In this document: piece by piece, positions 19,109 through 27,591 of the stretch
Layout of the letters: each line of letters begins with the position of its first letter
Position numbering within the stretch: the first letter of the stretch is position 1
Assembly (NCBI GenBank): GCA_012031415.1
Contig: JAAUTN010000013.1
Span: 1 to 46,974 of the forward strand
From: Leptolyngbyaceae cyanobacterium SM1_4_3
Lineage (GTDB): Bacteria; Cyanobacteriota; Cyanobacteriia; Elainellales; Elainellaceae
DNA length: 46,974 nt
Direction of reading: 5' to 3'
Notes under the pieces: generated by a model
The model's input: only the letters and a program-made list of their open reading frames with translations
Told to the model about the DNA's origin: nothing
Database searches by the model: none
Made by a program: the position numbers and the translations under genes

Positions 19109-19804
19109 TTAACGATGCTTTTCTACCCCAACCCGCTGACACATTTCTGTGACCGGGCAGGTTGAGCAACGTGGCAAATTGCCTGTGCAGATATGTTTGC
19201 CAAATGGCACCAGCAGTTGATTAATTTCTACCCAGTGGGCAGTGGGTAGCTTGGCTTCCAGGGCTGCGAGCGTCTTTTCGGGGGTGCGGGTTTGCACATA
19301 GCCCCAGCGATTGGTAACTCGGTGAACGTGAACATCGACGCTAATGCAGGCTTGACCGCAGGCAATTCCCAGGGTCAGGTTGGCACATTTGGGACCAACG
19401 CCATCAAAGCTAAGCAGCACTTTTGCATCGCACGGTAGTTCACCGTTGTAGTCAGCCATGATGCGCTGGGCGATCGCATGAATCTGCTGCGACTTTGGCT
19501 CATGAAATGTGCAGTCTTGAATGAGCCGATCAATTTCAGCCGGAGACAAGCTGCTCATTTTTGCCGGGGTTCGGGCGCGGTCAAACAGCCGCCGAGAGAC
19601 GGGTAGGCTCACCTCGTCGTAAGTGCGAATAGAAATGACGCAAGAAACAAGCTGCTCAAATGGCGAACGATATCCTTCATCTGCCAGTGCAAACATTGCC
19701 GCTTTGGGAAAGGGACGCACTGCCTCACGAATGCGCTCCATAGCCCTGTTAATTTCAAATGGTTCAACCACTTTGGAATCACGATTGAAATGTATACCTG
19801 TCAC
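19109..19804 (-). CDS. Endonuclease III family DNA glycosylase
   Basis: A 231-residue base-excision repair glycosylase/AP-lyase. The helix-hairpin-helix is LLSFDGVGPKCANLTLG, with the Lys expected to attack the sugar. The catalytic Asp is in ISVDVHVHRVTNRWG. The C-terminal iron-sulfur loop has four Cys in CTGNLPRCSTCPVTEMC (C-x6-C-x2-C-x5-C), as in Nth. The N-terminal region is more diverged than in bacterial Nth (VSCVISIRTYDEVSLPVS in place of the usual LSAQTTD segment), so it may be a paralog rather than the main nth. Confidence 0.85.
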   Translation of the reverse strand: MTGIHFNRDSKVVEPFEINRAMERIREAVRPFPKAAMFALADEGYRSPFEQLVSCVISIRTYDEVSLPVSRRLFDRARTPAKMSSLSPAEIDRLIQDCTFHEPKSQQIHAIAQRIMADYNGELPCDAKVLLSFDGVGPKCANLTLGIACGQACISVDVHVHRVTNRWGYVQTRTPEKTLAALEAKLPTAHWVEINQLLVPFGKHICTGNLPRCSTCPVTEMCQRVGVEKHR

Positions 19805-19951
19805 TCCCTATTTTGCTACAGGCAGTTTTAGTCCGCTCCAACCAGGTTGTTAGGCTGCTTTAGCCTTGATGATTGTTAATCACGTGGCAATCCACATCAC
19901 CTTGAGGAGCTACAGCAGAGAACTCACTTCAGTTAATCATTCGGATTGGTA

Positions 19952-20083
19952 TTAGACACGAGCAGTGGGTTTTGCCCAGTCGTGGTGGCGCAAATAAGAT
20001 TCAAGGTCGGTCGGTGCAAAAAACTCACACTTCAATTGCTCCAAATCTGCATCATAACCAACCTTCTCAAACCAGCGATACAT
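19952..20083 (-). CDS. Possible 43-residue protein, unknown
   Basis: A short frame from the ATG at 20083, beginning MYRWFEKVGYDADLEQLKCE and ending HHDWAKPTARV. The composition is that of a normal soluble protein, rich in charged and aromatic residues, unlike the random frames around it. I recognise no family. It could be a real small protein or the remnant of a longer gene. No clear ribosome-binding site is visible. Confidence 0.3.
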   Translation of the reverse strand: MYRWFEKVGYDADLEQLKCEFFAPTDLESYLRHHDWAKPTARV

Positions 20084-20422
20084 CGTCTAAACCTTAGCGT
20101 TGCAAATAAAGTCACGTACTCAACCACACGGTAGATTTGTTAATACTATGGGGTTCTCAATAAGCAGTTCGGTGCGCGAGGCAGCCTAACAAGAGGCTTA
20201 AACTTCCTTGTTCTTACAGAGGAATGTGTAAGTCCTGATAGAGTAGGATTTTTTGAATTGCTCTATCAATCAATAAAAAAACCTGATATTTCTATCAGGT
20301 TAAACGTTGTCATTTTCAGCAAAATTACTTCAGCAAATGTCTCGCCAAATGATTTTCTGCTACTTTCATTAGTTTGCCCATTACGGATGTAGCATTAACG
20401 CAGTTCTATCCTTCAACTCCAC
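20084..20422. other. Intergenic stretch with repeat and terminator
   Basis: No gene seen. It holds a diverged GGCTTAAG repeat copy near 20193-20240 and the terminator at 20274-20301. Confidence 0.5.
20274..20301 (-). terminator. Rho-independent terminator
   Basis: On the minus strand AACCTGATA, loop GAAA and TATCAGGTT form a perfect 9-bp stem followed directly by a run of T. It serves the minus-strand gene ending at 20423. Confidence 0.8.
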
Positions 20423-20746
20423 TTACATCTCGTCGGAGTCTTTGTAAAGCTTCTGCCAAAGCGCCTGAACTTGCTGATCTTGCTCAGGGAAGGACGTATG
20501 TGTGGTTGGTGCTGACTCGCCTCGTTTAACGATGTCTTCTAAAATCTGGATATCTCGACGGATTCGTTGAATTAGCAGATCAAGCTCAGATTCCATTACC
20601 ACTTGTCGGTTGCCCCTTCTTAAGCTAGATTCAGGCGTGTTTAAAACCTGTGAACATATCTTCAAAGTACGATAGAAGTCGCGATCGCACTTCATCCAAT
20701 CGTCTCCTCTACCTGGGTGAATCGAACCAGTCCCAATGTCACCCAA
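20423..20746 (-). CDS. Small hypothetical protein
   Basis: An open frame of 107 residues; an internal ATG at 20596 would give a 57-residue protein starting MESELDLLIQRIRRDIQILE. The latter part is amphipathic helix and looks like the conserved core, while the first 50 residues are less protein-like and overlap the probable promoter region of the divergent gene at 20836. No known family. The terminator downstream supports a real transcript. The short form is my preferred reading. Confidence 0.55.
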   Translation of the reverse strand: MGDIGTGSIHPGRGDDWMKCDRDFYRTLKICSQVLNTPESSLRRGNRQVVMESELDLLIQRIRRDIQILEDIVKRGESAPTTHTSFPEQDQQVQALWQKLYKDSDEM

Positions 20747-20835
20747 CGTAAGCTGACCGCCCTAGATGGGTTGAGCGATCGCCCTGCCCGCACCACCTTT
20801 CTAATAAATCCTTAAAGTTAGATAGAGGCATCTAG

Positions 20836-21345
20836 ATGAATAAAATTCAAGCTCAAGCGGCACACCTTTGGCAGCGCCTATCTGCCCCCAATACAGGTGC
20901 AACTTATCAGCAGGCAGCCCTGCTTACCTGGGATATTCTCAAAGAAACAGCAACCTTACTCTGGCTAGTGATTTGTTTGTTTCTGGTTGCCTTTGAGTGG
21001 TTTTGGAAAACCTCAGTGCAGCTAGGCGGTGACTTTCGAGCATGGCTATCTGGCATTGAGCAGTCTAGCCCTGACCGGGTAGTATCTGAAGCGGGCAGAG
21101 CCTTATTGTCAGCCGGAAGAAATAGTGTTGACTATACGCTCTCTCAAGCAAAAGAGCAGTTGGGCATCTCCCTGGAACCTCCTGCGCCCGCAGCACTGCC
21201 AGCTAAGCCTGCGCTCGTTAACTCTTCAGTAGAGCCTTATGCATCGCCAGCACCAGCACCATCCTCAACTACACCGCCAGCCGCAACCCTCCCACAGACT
21301 CCAACTCAGCCCAAAATGCCAGATGCCAGTGACGCTGTAGAGTAA
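20836..21345 (+). CDS. Hypothetical single-pass membrane protein with Pro/Ala-rich tail
   Basis: A 169-residue protein. Residues 35-55 (ETATLLWLVICLFLVAFEWF) form one transmembrane helix, preceded by a helical region (HLWQRLSAPNTGATYQQAA) and followed by an amphipathic stretch. The last 55 residues are a low-complexity tail rich in Pro, Ala and Thr, as in flexible linkers. I do not recognise the family. GATAGAGG is only a weak ribosome-binding site before the ATG. The HLIP gene follows 65 bases later on the same strand. Confidence 0.7.
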   Translation: MNKIQAQAAHLWQRLSAPNTGATYQQAALLTWDILKETATLLWLVICLFLVAFEWFWKTSVQLGGDFRAWLSGIEQSSPDRVVSEAGRALLSAGRNSVDYTLSQAKEQLGISLEPPAPAALPAKPALVNSSVEPYASPAPAPSSTTPPAATLPQTPTQPKMPDASDAVE

Positions 21346-21410
21346 GGCACATTGGACATTGCTGAAATGCTATAGAATGTGTAAGTAATGCAAAGAGTTG
21401 TAACAAAGCG

Positions 21411-21581
21411 ATGACCCAACCTCAACCTACCGTCACACCCAAGCTAGAAGAGCCAAAGTTTGGATTTAATGACTATGCCGAGCGTCTGAACGGTCGTGCT
21501 GCAATGATTGGTTTCGTTTTGACGCTAGCTATTGAATATGTCACTGGACAAGGTTTGCTGTCTTGGTTGGGCTTGTACTAG
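21411..21581 (+). CDS. hli: High-light-inducible protein (chlorophyll a/b-binding-like)
   Basis: A 56-residue single-helix protein of the HLIP/Scp family, which binds chlorophyll and protects newly made photosystem components under strong light. The signature ExxNGRxAMxGF appears as ERLNGRAAMIGF (about residues 24-35), followed by the helix VLTLAIEYVTGQGLLSWLGL. The N-terminal part (MTQPQPTVTPKLEEPKFGFN) is the usual polar leader. The start ATG fits the family length. Confidence 0.92.
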   Translation: MTQPQPTVTPKLEEPKFGFNDYAERLNGRAAMIGFVLTLAIEYVTGQGLLSWLGLY

Positions 21582-21736
21582 TCTGTGCCAGAGAAATCCT
21601 GAAAAAGCGTTTTTAGTTTTTAATCTGTAAAGGTAAACGCAGCGATCTCAAGACGGGTTGTGAGAGGTATCCCTTGAAGAGGTGCGTTTTTCACAACCTG
21701 ATTGTTTAAGGAGCATGGATTAAATAAACCCTGGTG

Positions 21737-21843
21737 AGGAACCTACAGCACCTCTCAAGTGGTTAAGCCAAAGCGGGGGCTAACCGCGGTTAGCCCCCGC
21801 TGGATTTTGTACTTTACGCAAGTGAAAACTGCTGTAGGTTCCT
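21737..21843. repeat. Nested inverted-repeat element
   Basis: The outer arms AGGAACCTACAGCA (21737-21750) and TGCTGTAGGTTCCT (21830-21843) are perfect complements. Centred between them is a perfect 30-bp palindrome (21772-21801, AGCGGGGGCTAACCG and its complement). The whole 107 bp can fold into a long hairpin. No coding capacity; probably a small non-autonomous mobile element. Confidence 0.65.
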
Positions 21844-21875
21844 TGTTCCGTATAGCTTCACACCGAGTTGCCATT

Positions 21876-21965
21876 CTCAGATCTTGCACTAAGCTGATCT
21901 GTTGCCTAGTGACCCGCCCTGGAACCAATTCCGAGCTAAATGCCTCTGGTACAAGACTTCAGCAT
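21876..21965. repeat. Truncated copy of the TGAGATCTTGCACCA element
   Basis: The reverse complement aligns with 307-379: both contain GGAATTGRTTCCAGGGCGGG, a GGCAACAGA block and the terminal TGCAAGATCTGAG. The other end of the element is missing. Confidence 0.6.
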
Positions 21966-22147
21966 TGCTAACCGATTTAAAGTAGCTCGGATCTGCTGTA
22001 TTTGTATTTCCTATCATTACTTTTGCTGATGAGCTAGTTTAAAGATAAGAAGTTCACAAGCAGCAAATTCCAATGCTTAGGAGATTACAGTTTAAGAGAT
22101 TGCAATAGATTGCCCAAAAAGGCGTATTTGAAGATAAGCGAGTTGCA

Positions 22148-22447
22148 ATGAACCTACTCTCGTCACGAATGTTGAAGTCTGCATATCGTAAGGAACCCAT
22201 CTCAAGCTTCATTATCACGGTCGGGGCCGTCGATGCAGTAATTGGTGGCGTTGGCGATCGCCTCTCGCTGATGCTGTTAGGCGTTGGAGTCGTTGGAGTG
22301 GCGATCGCCTTCCGCTGGTGGAAGATTCGCCAGAGCAAAACTGAGTTTTCCAGTGGCGCACCAATCCACTATTTGCCAGGACATTCCTCTCGCCCACAAC
22401 TTCCCACGCTGAGTGTGTCTAGCAAAAAACCGTCCCGCCGAACCTGA
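22148..22447 (+). CDS. Conserved hypothetical membrane protein
   Basis: A protein of 99 residues; an ATG at 22169 (MLKSAYRKEPISSFI) may be the real start. It has two hydrophobic segments (SSFIITVGAVDAVIGGVG and LSLMLLGVGVVGVAIAFRWW) and a polar C-terminal tail. The pattern YRKEPxxSF...VGxVDxVIGGVxxRxSL resembles small proteins found widely in cyanobacteria with no known role. It lies 23 bases upstream of the MerR regulator and may share its transcript. Confidence 0.7.
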   Translation: MNLLSSRMLKSAYRKEPISSFIITVGAVDAVIGGVGDRLSLMLLGVGVVGVAIAFRWWKIRQSKTEFSSGAPIHYLPGHSSRPQLPTLSVSSKKPSRRT

Positions 22448-22470
22448 GATCTTCCAGGCAGGTTAAACCT

Positions 22471-22905
22471 ATGCCCAGTCGCACCCTTTTACCCCAAGAG
22501 AAGTTTTTAAAGATAGGTGAAGTTGCTTCCAACAGTGGCTTACCCGTTAAAACCATTCGCTACTACGAAGAAATTGGTTTGTTAACTCCAACGGTAGACC
22601 GATCTGAGACAGGCTACCGCCTGTTCAATCCCCAGGTTCTAAACCGATTGGCATTCATTCGACGTGCCCAATCGCTAGGGCTAAGCCTCAGTGAGATTCA
22701 CCAGATTCTAAACGTTCACGATGAGGGAGAGTTGCCTTGTGGTGAGGTGAAACAACATTTACAAGCTAAGGTACAAGCCATCACCGAACAAATTGAGGCC
22801 CTGGAAACCCTTAGGTCTGAGCTTCAGGGGATTTTGTCGGGTTGGGAGGAGCAGCCACCCAGCTACCGCATTGCTCAAACCATCTGCCCTAACCTTCAGG
22901 ATTAA
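22471..22905 (+). CDS. MerR-family transcriptional regulator, metal-responsive type
   Basis: A 144-residue activator/repressor. The DNA-binding domain includes LKIGEVASNSGLPVKTIRYY, EEIGLLTP and GYRLFNPQVLNRLAFIRRAQ, followed by LGLSLSEIHQIL and a long dimerisation helix (QAKVQAITEQIEALETL). Two Cys, in GELPCGEVKQHL and near the end in TICPNLQD, match positions used for metal in CueR/ZntR-like members, but the sensed ion cannot be deduced. No metal transporter gene is next to it. Its terminator-like hairpin is at 22966-23008. Confidence 0.88.
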   Translation: MPSRTLLPQEKFLKIGEVASNSGLPVKTIRYYEEIGLLTPTVDRSETGYRLFNPQVLNRLAFIRRAQSLGLSLSEIHQILNVHDEGELPCGEVKQHLQAKVQAITEQIEALETLRSELQGILSGWEEQPPSYRIAQTICPNLQD

Positions 22906-22965
22906 TCTACAGTCCTAAACTTGCAGCAATAACCTTTTGAGATATAGCGGTAGCCATATTGATTA

Positions 22966-23008
22966 GGGTATTTTGGTGGTGCGGTTCCGCCGCACCACTA
23001 AAATACCC
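22966..23008. repeat. Strong hairpin between merR and tRNA-Val
   Basis: GGGTATTTTGGTGGTGCGG, loop TTCCG and CCGCACCACTAAAATACCC form a 19-bp stem with one G-T pair. There is no T run, so it may be a repeat-type hairpin or a weak terminator for the MerR gene. Confidence 0.6.
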
Positions 23009-23071
23009 TTGTCCTAACTCGACTGACTCGCGTTATACTAAGGAACGATCATCACCGATCGTGCAATAGGT

Positions 23072-23146
<75 letters not shown>

Positions 23147-23153
23147 GATAAAT

Positions 23154-23644
23154 CTACCTTCTGCATTTGTAATGTCCGCCAATCCCTATGATGGAATGCA
23201 ATTGCTGCAATTGCCAAACTGCAACTGCTCCATCTCGACCGCCACTGACCAGAGTTTTGCCGTCAGGGCTAAAAGTAACAGACAAAATCCAATCTAGATG
23301 TCCGTTGAGGGTGGCAAGCAAGGTTTGATTCAGCGAAAGCTGAGCCTCTATAGGATGTTGGGAATTGGGTAATGTTTCAAGTTGGCGATCGCAAACCTCT
23401 GTGCTTTCACCAACAGAACTGAGTCCCTTAAGCAAACGGAAATTGAAAGACCCAGTCAGACTACCCAAAGCAAACCCAATCGCCAGCATTGCCAGACCAA
23501 CGCCAGCATAACCAAAAACAGACAACTGCTTCAGCGCTACAACAGTGGTTTCACTGTGCTAAACAGGGGAAGAAGAGTGACCCCAATGAGGAGGAGGGGG
23601 AGTTTGATAATCGATTGGATTGATAAGGGGAGAAACTTCATCAT
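23154..23644 (-). pseudogene. WD40-repeat membrane protein, truncated and frameshifted
   Basis: The N-terminus (MMKFLPLSIQSIIKLPLLLI) has a membrane segment and runs to LFSTVKPLL, where a stop follows. One base added near 23542 continues as VVALKQLSVFGYAGVGLAM, a second membrane helix. Then comes a linker and a single WD40 blade: LATLNGHLDWILSVTFSPDG then KTLVSGGRDGAVAVWQL. Relatives in cyanobacteria carry several blades; here the protein ends after one, 11 bases from the tRNA, so the 3' end seems lost at the putative integration boundary. Confidence 0.65.
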
Positions 23645-23758
23645 TAGCGATAATTGACTCCTACAAGAAGAAGCCACATTTTTGCTATCCCAGTTTCCAG
23701 AATATGTAGCTTCTAGCTTTAAGGCAAAGAAGATAAAGATGATTACCGTGTCCTTGCT

Positions 23759-24025
23759 TTAACAATATTGTGTAACATCTTCACCACATTGATCTGCCAA
23801 AAAGGATAGACACTTAAACCGTAAACCTGCTACTTGCTCCTATAGAGGATTTAGCTTGCAAAGCGGAGGAATACGAAGGTGATAGCCCAAACAGTTAATA
23901 TCGCGTTCAAAAGGACAGTGAGATGGAATTGTTTTACACACAAGGTGAGCTAACGGAGGGTTATGAATTTCGATCGCATCCAGGAATTGACGAATCGGAT
24001 TCCACAAGTCGAAGTATTTCAGCAT
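23759..24025 (-). pseudogene. Mo-dependent nitrogenase C-terminal-like protein, in-frame stop
   Basis: From the ATG at 24025 the frame reads MLKYFDLWNPIRQFLDAIEI, then LAHLVCKTIPSHCPFERDI and IPPLCKLNPL, matching the small cyanobacterial family named for the Mo-dependent nitrogenase C-terminus (PF06967; despite the name not an enzyme subunit). The usual next residue is Tyr, but the codon is TAG (complement of 23840-23842). Beyond it the same frame continues EQVAGLRFKCLSFLADQCGE to a natural stop, giving the full 88-residue family length. One base change (TAC or TAT to TAG) explains it. Confidence 0.7.
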
Positions 24026-24089
24026 AATCAGGGCCCCAAAGAAGCTGGAATTCAAAGTCTTTTTCCCCTTAATGTATGGAGGGGCTTCA

Positions 24090-24124
24090 GGTTTTTGTGA
24101 ACCGCTAGGCAGTTCACAAAAACC
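24090..24124. repeat. Inverted repeat after the RTX gene
   Basis: GGTTTTTGTGAAC, 9 bases, GTTCACAAAAACC: a perfect 13-bp stem 32 bases beyond the stop of the minus-strand RTX gene. It lacks a typical T tail but could stabilise or end the transcript. Confidence 0.55.
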
Positions 24125-24155
24125 CAAAGGTGCGCTCTATTGAATCTAGATAAAG

Positions 24156-25034
24156 TTAGACCACAACAAAGTTATTAGCAGAGAAAGTGTTCAAGTTATT
24201 GATGCCGTTTTGACCTGTTTGATTGGTCAAGTTAGCCAAGACGCTGATGTTTCCACCATCGCTGAGATCCTGTGAGTGGACAAGTCGGCTAACTCCAAGG
24301 TTGATGTTGAAGTAGACAAATACCCCTTCATCTGCCTTGATATTGTTGTTGTCCTGAATCGCTTTAGCTGCCGCCGCCGCATTTGCAAATGGGTTAGTCA
24401 GGACAATGACATTACCGTTACCTGCAATCTGAGCAGAATTACCTTTCTGGAAGGAGACCCGGTTTAGACCCAGGTCGCCACCAATCAGGACGAACTGATC
24501 CTCTACGATCGAGAAATCAGTGATTGCATCGGGCGGCAAGTTGGATGTATTGATCCCATTAGCAGCCGGGGCAAACACTGCACCTTTGAAGGAATCAGCG
24601 TTATAGACGAAGCGATCGCGGCCAAGTCCACCTGTGAGTACATCTGCACCTTCACCTCCCACAAGGATGTCATTACCCACGCCTCCATTGATACTGTCGA
24701 TGCCCGCTCCCCCCAGCAGAACGTCATCGCCCGCTTGACCAAAAATCGTATCGTCCCCCAGTTCACCCAAAACCACGTCATTTCCTGCTTCAGCCAGAAT
24801 GAAATCATTTCCCTTACCGGCAAAGACTAAATCTGCGCCGCCACCTGTGATCAGAATATCGTCACCTTCTCCGGCAATCACAAGGTCATCTCTGTTAGAG
24901 CCTACGAAAATATCTCGTCTTTCGGTTCCTCTCCATGGGCGCGCATCAGGATTATTGTTATCCAGGGCATCACTAGCCTGATCGGTTAGCCAATTTCCAA
25001 TTCTTTGATTTTTCACACGGTTTAGTCTTGACAT
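24156..25034 (-). CDS. RTX (hemolysin-type calcium-binding repeat) protein
   Basis: A 292-residue protein with about nine tandem calcium-binding nonapeptides (GGxGxDxUx) in residues 45-145, for example GEGDDILITGGGADLVFAG, GGAGIDSINGGVGNDILVGG and GGLGRDRFVYN, followed by a C-terminal domain (DAITDFSIVEDQFVLIGG) of the kind seen in type I secreted proteins. No N-terminal signal peptide, consistent with type I export by a C-terminal signal (family knowledge). Its substrate or function is unknown; cyanobacteria have many such proteins. Intact, unlike its neighbours. Confidence 0.85.
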   Translation of the reverse strand: MSRLNRVKNQRIGNWLTDQASDALDNNNPDARPWRGTERRDIFVGSNRDDLVIAGEGDDILITGGGADLVFAGKGNDFILAEAGNDVVLGELGDDTIFGQAGDDVLLGGAGIDSINGGVGNDILVGGEGADVLTGGLGRDRFVYNADSFKGAVFAPAANGINTSNLPPDAITDFSIVEDQFVLIGGDLGLNRVSFQKGNSAQIAGNGNVIVLTNPFANAAAAAKAIQDNNNIKADEGVFVYFNINLGVSRLVHSQDLSDGGNISVLANLTNQTGQNGINNLNTFSANNFVVV

Positions 25035-25819
25035 GATTGGTTCCTGTTAGTTGTGTTGAATGTGTGGATATCGATCTTTTCGCTGGAACGATCGCTTCTC
25101 ACCAGTTACGCAGTCGGCTATCTAATCGATTTGAGAATTCAGCAATCGTTTCTGGCGAGTTGTTTCTTGTCCACGAAAACTAGATTAAACAGGTTTCTCG
25201 ATTTTGCCAGTCTGAAAAAGTGTGAAAAGGTTAGAAGCTTGCTATTCTTAGGGTCAGTTTCTTCAATTAGATACCTTGCGACCTGGATATATGGCGGTTT
25301 CACGTCTCACCTGCCCAGACAGGTAAGATATCCATCTCACAAGAACTCGACTTTATCCAAATTTCAGAACTCACGGTCACGGGCAGCGCTCCAGCCATTT
25401 CAGTAAGGGAAATTCCACATCGGGTTATTTGTCATTCCCGTTGACACGGGAATCCAGGGTGCGAGAAGTTTTGCCAGTAGATTTCTTGCACGAGAATCAC
25501 AGATGAAGCCATCGGTAGAGCATCCCCACCAGATGGATGGAGCGCGATAGGTCTAGTGCTTCAAACCAAACTCCTGACTTTTTTAAGGTCGGTGATATTC
25601 AATGACATCTAAAGAGTTCCAGAGCTTGAGCATCGTTCAGGCTGCATCAAGAATGATCTCGATTTCAAATGGACAAAGTCGAGATTAGAAGAGCAGCTAG
25701 AAGTTATTACAGTCAGGTATAAAAACGCCTGACTTTTTAGGACTTTTTCAGACTGGCAAAGTCAACCAATCTGTTTACTTTGATTTTTGTTGGCAAAGAG
25801 GCGTTTCAGGAGAATTCCC
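25035..25819. other. Gene-free stretch, 0.8 kb, with inverted repeats
   Basis: I see no credible gene. Two inverted-repeat pairs start here: TTGCCAGTCTGAAAAAGT at 25204-25221 pairs with 25742-25759, and 25621-25684 pairs with 27417-27479. CATTCCCGTTGACACGGGAATC at about 25433-25454 is a short hairpin. This could be the decayed remains of a mobile element. Confidence 0.5.
25621..25684. repeat. 64-bp inverted repeat, left copy
   Basis: Pairs with the complement of 27417-27479. The best-conserved core is ATCAAGAATGAYCTCGATTT; similarity extends from AGAGC to AAAGTYGAGA. The two copies enclose the 4Fe-4S pseudogene. Confidence 0.6.
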
Positions 25820-27330
25820 GTGTTTGCAAAAATTTCAGAGAAGTATATGCACCTGACCCGATGGGGATTAACCATTGGTTGGCTAATCTTGATTGTGTCT
25901 CTGTTCTATGATCCTATCTCAGCCCAACTCACTGAACCTAATTAACTGTTTGCAGCTTCCACAACAACAGGCTGTTTTCAGTTTCAAGGCGAATGTCGCC
26001 CGTTGACAGCTTATCCCTTAGGTGCGCGAATTTTTTGGGCATGGTTCTGCCTCTGACAATCATCACCCTCCTGATGTTGGGGCATGAAGTTTGGCGGCGA
26101 GTATGTCCTTTGTCTTTTCTATCGCAAATTCCCCGTGCTTTGGGACGGCAGGGCAAACACATTGTTGATGAAAACTCCTGGCTAGGACGTAATGCTTTGT
26201 ATCTTCAGTTTTCTCTATTGTTTATTGGGCTAAATCTGCGCTTATTGCTGGTTAATTCCGATCGCTTTCTGTTAGGAATTTTCTTACTCTTCACGATTCT
26301 CTTAGCTGTCACCATAGGTTTTCTCTATGACGGGAAAACATGGTGCAATTATTTCTGCCCTATGGCACCTGTGCAAATGATTTACAGTGAGCCGAGTGGA
26401 TTACTTGGCAGCAAAGTGCACAGGGCACCACCCAAGATGATTACCCAATCTATATGTCGAACTATAGACAAAAGCGGGCAAGAAAAAAGTACTTGTGTAG
26501 CTTGTAAGCTTGCCTGTATTGATATTGATGCAGAAGGGGCTTATTGGGAAGGAATTAAAAAACCAGATCGCAAGCTGCTTTACTATGCCTATGCTGGACT
26601 AGTGATTGGATTTTATTCTTACTTTTGGTTGTATTCTGGGAGCTGGAGTTCTCTATCCGCTGGAGTTTGGAATGAAACGAACCAGTTTGCTACCCTGCTT
26701 CAGCCAGGTTTCTTTATTGCGGGTCGGGCGATCGCCATTCCCAAACTAATTGCTGTTCCCCTCACAATGACCGTCACTTCTGGCATCACCTATGCAATTG
26801 GGTTATGGGCAGAAGGGCAGTACAAACGCTACAACAGAAGGCAAAGACATCCACTCAGCCGCGAACAAATACAAAGTCGGATGTTTGCAGTCACCACATT
26901 CCTCGCGTTTAATCTGCTATTTTTTATGGGTGTTCAACCCACACTAGGCTATTTCCCCACACCAGTTCAGCAACTTCTGAGTTGGGCAGCGATCGCAGCC
27001 AGTAGTTTGTGGGTTGTCAAATCCTGGAATCGCAGTGCAGCGCGATATGCCCGCGAACAAGATGCGAATCTCTTACAGCGGCAGCTTAGTAAACTTAATA
27101 TCGACCTTTCCCAATTTCTCGAAGGCCGTTCTATTGAGCAGCTCAAGCCCGATGAGCTGTATGCGCTGGCAAAAGTGCTGCCAGGTTTTAGCAATAGCTA
27201 TCGGCTGCAAGTTTACCAAGGCACTCTGAGAGAGGCATTAGAACAGGGCAGTGTGACTCCAGCAAGAAGCCTGATGACCTGTTTAATTCTTCTCGTTGGC
27301 AGACTCACCATTCAGCTTCTACGGTTGTAA
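25820..27330 (+). pseudogene. 4Fe-4S membrane protein (NapH/NosR-like), nonsense and frameshift
   Basis: The start is the GTG at 25820, 7 bases after AGGAG. It reads MFAKISEKYMHLTRWGLTIG, WLILIVSLFYDPISAQLTEP and Asn, then TAA (25943-25945). The same frame continues FAASTTTGCFQFQGECRPLT and ARIFWA, then loses phase near 26040, where one added base gives MVLPLTIITLLMLGHEVWRR. The remainder is intact: a membrane bundle, CNYFCPMAPVQ, CVACKLACIDID (Cys for iron-sulfur clusters) and further helices. Relatives are about 500-residue electron-transfer membrane proteins of unknown partner. Two independent lesions argue for true decay here. Confidence 0.75.
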
Positions 27331-27416
27331 GGCAACCTTCTAATCACCCTACAACAGCAACAACAGAAGAAACAGTCTATCGTTCTCCTCATCACCGTAC
27401 CTAGACTTCTCCCTAA

Positions 27417-27479
27417 CTCAACTTTATCGATTTGAAATCGAGGTCATTCTTGATTCAGCCTGGATTACGCCCAGGCTCT
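27417..27479. repeat. 63-bp inverted repeat, right copy
   Basis: The reverse complement of 25621-25684 with scattered changes. It lies 87 bases beyond the stop of the 4Fe-4S pseudogene. Confidence 0.6.
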
Positions 27480-27503
27480 AGGACTTCTTAAACGTCAATG
27501 CTT

Positions 27504-27541
27504 AGGACATTGTTGTAGGTGCACGCCAACAACAATGTCCT
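27504..27541. repeat. Hairpin upstream of the FHA gene
   Basis: AGGACATTGTTGT, 12 bases, ACAACAATGTCCT: a perfect 13-bp stem 50 bases before the FHA start codon. Confidence 0.55.
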
Positions 27542-27591
27542 CGTCCTAACCGCCCTGGCGGTTGCTTTACTTCTCACTTATAATACAGAAA

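Larger units (their letters stand above)
21582..22147. other. Gene-free stretch with palindromic elements
   Basis: No gene seen. It holds a nested inverted-repeat element (21737-21843) and a truncated copy of the TGAGATCTTGCACCA element (21876-21965). Confidence 0.65.

Noticed and set aside
25053-25406. 117-residue frame on the plus strand
   Set aside because: Composition is not protein-like (many Leu/Ser/Arg at random) and it lies in decayed repeat-rich DNA; no ribosome-binding site.
25433-25454. Mobile-element terminus (CATTCCCGTTGACACGGGAATC)
   Set aside because: It is a short self-complementary hairpin with no partner end or target duplication nearby.
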